From positions 186,001-250,000 of the forward strand of contig NZ_AMQH01000005.1 in the NCBI RefSeq assembly GCF_000300195.1: DNA of 64,000 nucleotides, given 5' to 3'. The DNA is from Clostridium tunisiense TJ (GTDB taxonomy: Bacteria; Bacillota; Clostridia; Clostridiales; Clostridiaceae). Position 1 is the stretch's first letter. Every line of letters starts with the position of its first letter. The translations under genes were made by a program, and so were the position numbers. Shown here piece after piece: positions 63,472-64,000 of this stretch. The notes beneath the pieces were generated by a model. That model saw only the letters and a program-made list of their open reading frames with translations, searched no databases and was not told the origin of the DNA.

Positions 63472-64000
63472 ATGAAAATAAAAGAAACATTTTTCGGGAT
63501 TTTTAGAGGACTTAAAGATAGTTTAAAAAGATTTCCTTTGACCATAGGACTCTCAACCATTTGTGTTATTTTAATGATTTATTACACAGAGGTGGGTCTA
63601 AAATCAAGCGAAAACTTTAGGGAAACCCTCAGCAGAGTTATTATGATTTATACCCTTGGAATACCACTTTCTCTTTCAATAAAAGTATTCTTTGAGAGAA
63701 AAGAAAGTTATAAAAAGTCTTTGCTATATACGGCTTTTGTAGTTGGAGGAATAATACTTGCACTGTATTATTATATTTTCCTTCCAGATTTACACATGGT
63801 CTCTATTACAAGATATATTGGCATAAATCTAATATTATATTTAACTTTTATATTTATACCATATCTTTCAAACAATGATAGTTTTGAATTATATGTTATA
63901 AGAATTTTAACTAGATTCTTTACCACAGTAGTTTATTCAATGGTTTTATTTCTTGGACTGGTAGCCATCTTATTTACTATTGATGAGTTATTAGGTGTTA
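63472..64000 (+). CDS. DUF4153-type membrane protein (5' part, cut by window end)
   Basis: The frame opens at ATG 63472 after AAAGGGAGGGAG and remains open for 176 codons to the window edge. The N-terminus KIKETFFGIFRGLKDSLKRF is amphipathic, then come helices such as FPLTIGLSTICVILMIYYTE, RVIMIYTLGIPLSLSIKVFF and LLYTAFVVGGIILALYYYIF. Further on, LILYLTFIFIPYLSNNDSFE and TRFFTTVVYSMVLFLGLVAI match the clostridial DUF4153 family of polytopic membrane proteins. The function of the family is unknown. Confidence 0.75.
   Translation, partial: MKIKETFFGIFRGLKDSLKRFPLTIGLSTICVILMIYYTEVGLKSSENFRETLSRVIMIYTLGIPLSLSIKVFFERKESYKKSLLYTAFVVGGIILALYYYIFLPDLHMVSITRYIGINLILYLTFIFIPYLSNNDSFELYVIRILTRFFTTVVYSMVLFLGLVAILFTIDELLGV

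Overview
This is a low-GC window (roughly 30% G+C by eye) from a strictly anaerobic Firmicute, most likely Clostridium sensu stricto. The support is AT-rich coding with strong AGGAGG-type ribosome binding sites, corrinoid methyltransferases with a RACo-type activase, a GlpP-controlled anaerobic glycerol operon, a putative selenoprotein, a plasmalogen-related enzyme and clostridial-type diguanylate cyclases. I do not assign a species. No rRNA, tRNA, CRISPR array or intact insertion sequence was seen. Nearly all genes from 26 kb onward are on the + strand.

Region by region. 0-5 kb is an accessory, phage-like regulatory patch. It has a tandem array of about 33-bp units, each carrying an internally duplicated hexamer (267-572). 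A compact operon follows (578-2555): an RpoD-like sigma factor between two small proteins with sigma-region-4/ArpU-like C-termini, plus one unknown. Two more unknown genes come next, one of them membrane-anchored. 5-9 kb holds an FTR1-type iron permease, a DUF2087 regulator with a GIY-YIG-like protein, an APH-like kinase and YwbE. 9-18 kb is a drug-response and genome-debris region. It contains an MFS exporter and a short UvrA paralogue, an orphan promoter without a gene, an orphan histidine kinase flanked by two decayed copies of one gene fragment, a flavin reductase under a perfect palindrome, a truncated P-loop gene, a Vat/CatB-type acetyltransferase, and a double-MerR regulator. The MerR promoter is almost a copy of the MFS/UvrA promoter. 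18-26 kb has YhhN lysoplasmalogenase, a flavodoxin, a TPR-GGDEF cyclase, a glutathione peroxidase with in-frame UGA (predicted Sec), oleate hydratase and its TetR-type regulator.

26-33 kb is a corrinoid methyl-transfer operon: CobW-type GTPase, a degenerate UroD-fold protein, two UroD/MtaA-type methyltransferases, a corrinoid protein and the reductive activase. A second corrinoid protein/methyltransferase pair lies at 44.6-46.4 kb. Between them are a two-component system divergent from an ABC-2 exporter (LnrJK/LnrLMN-like), a small membrane protein, a MacAB-like exporter and an MFS transporter. 46-50 kb has a tocopherol-cyclase-family protein and a CHASE4-HAMP-PAS-GGDEF-HD-GYP protein.

50-57 kb is the glycerol regulon: glpK-glpF, then a GlpA-like dehydrogenase, an FAD/NAD oxidoreductase, a DUF1667 protein and glpP. 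Both transcription units start with a leader carrying the same 18-nt box (GGCWGAGAWAWGAGAGCC) overlapping an intrinsic terminator, so GlpP encoded at the end probably antiterminates both. 57-64 kb holds two unknown small genes, a GlnK-GlnL-like two-component pair, an AGCS symporter preceded by a 20-bp-period direct repeat, and the start of a DUF4153 membrane protein cut by the window edge.

The observations I rate highest are the covarying duplicated-hexamer array at 267-572, the UGA-containing glutathione peroxidase, the twin MerR-type promoters, the CobW/degenerate-UroD overlap in the methyltransferase operon, and the paired GlpP leaders.
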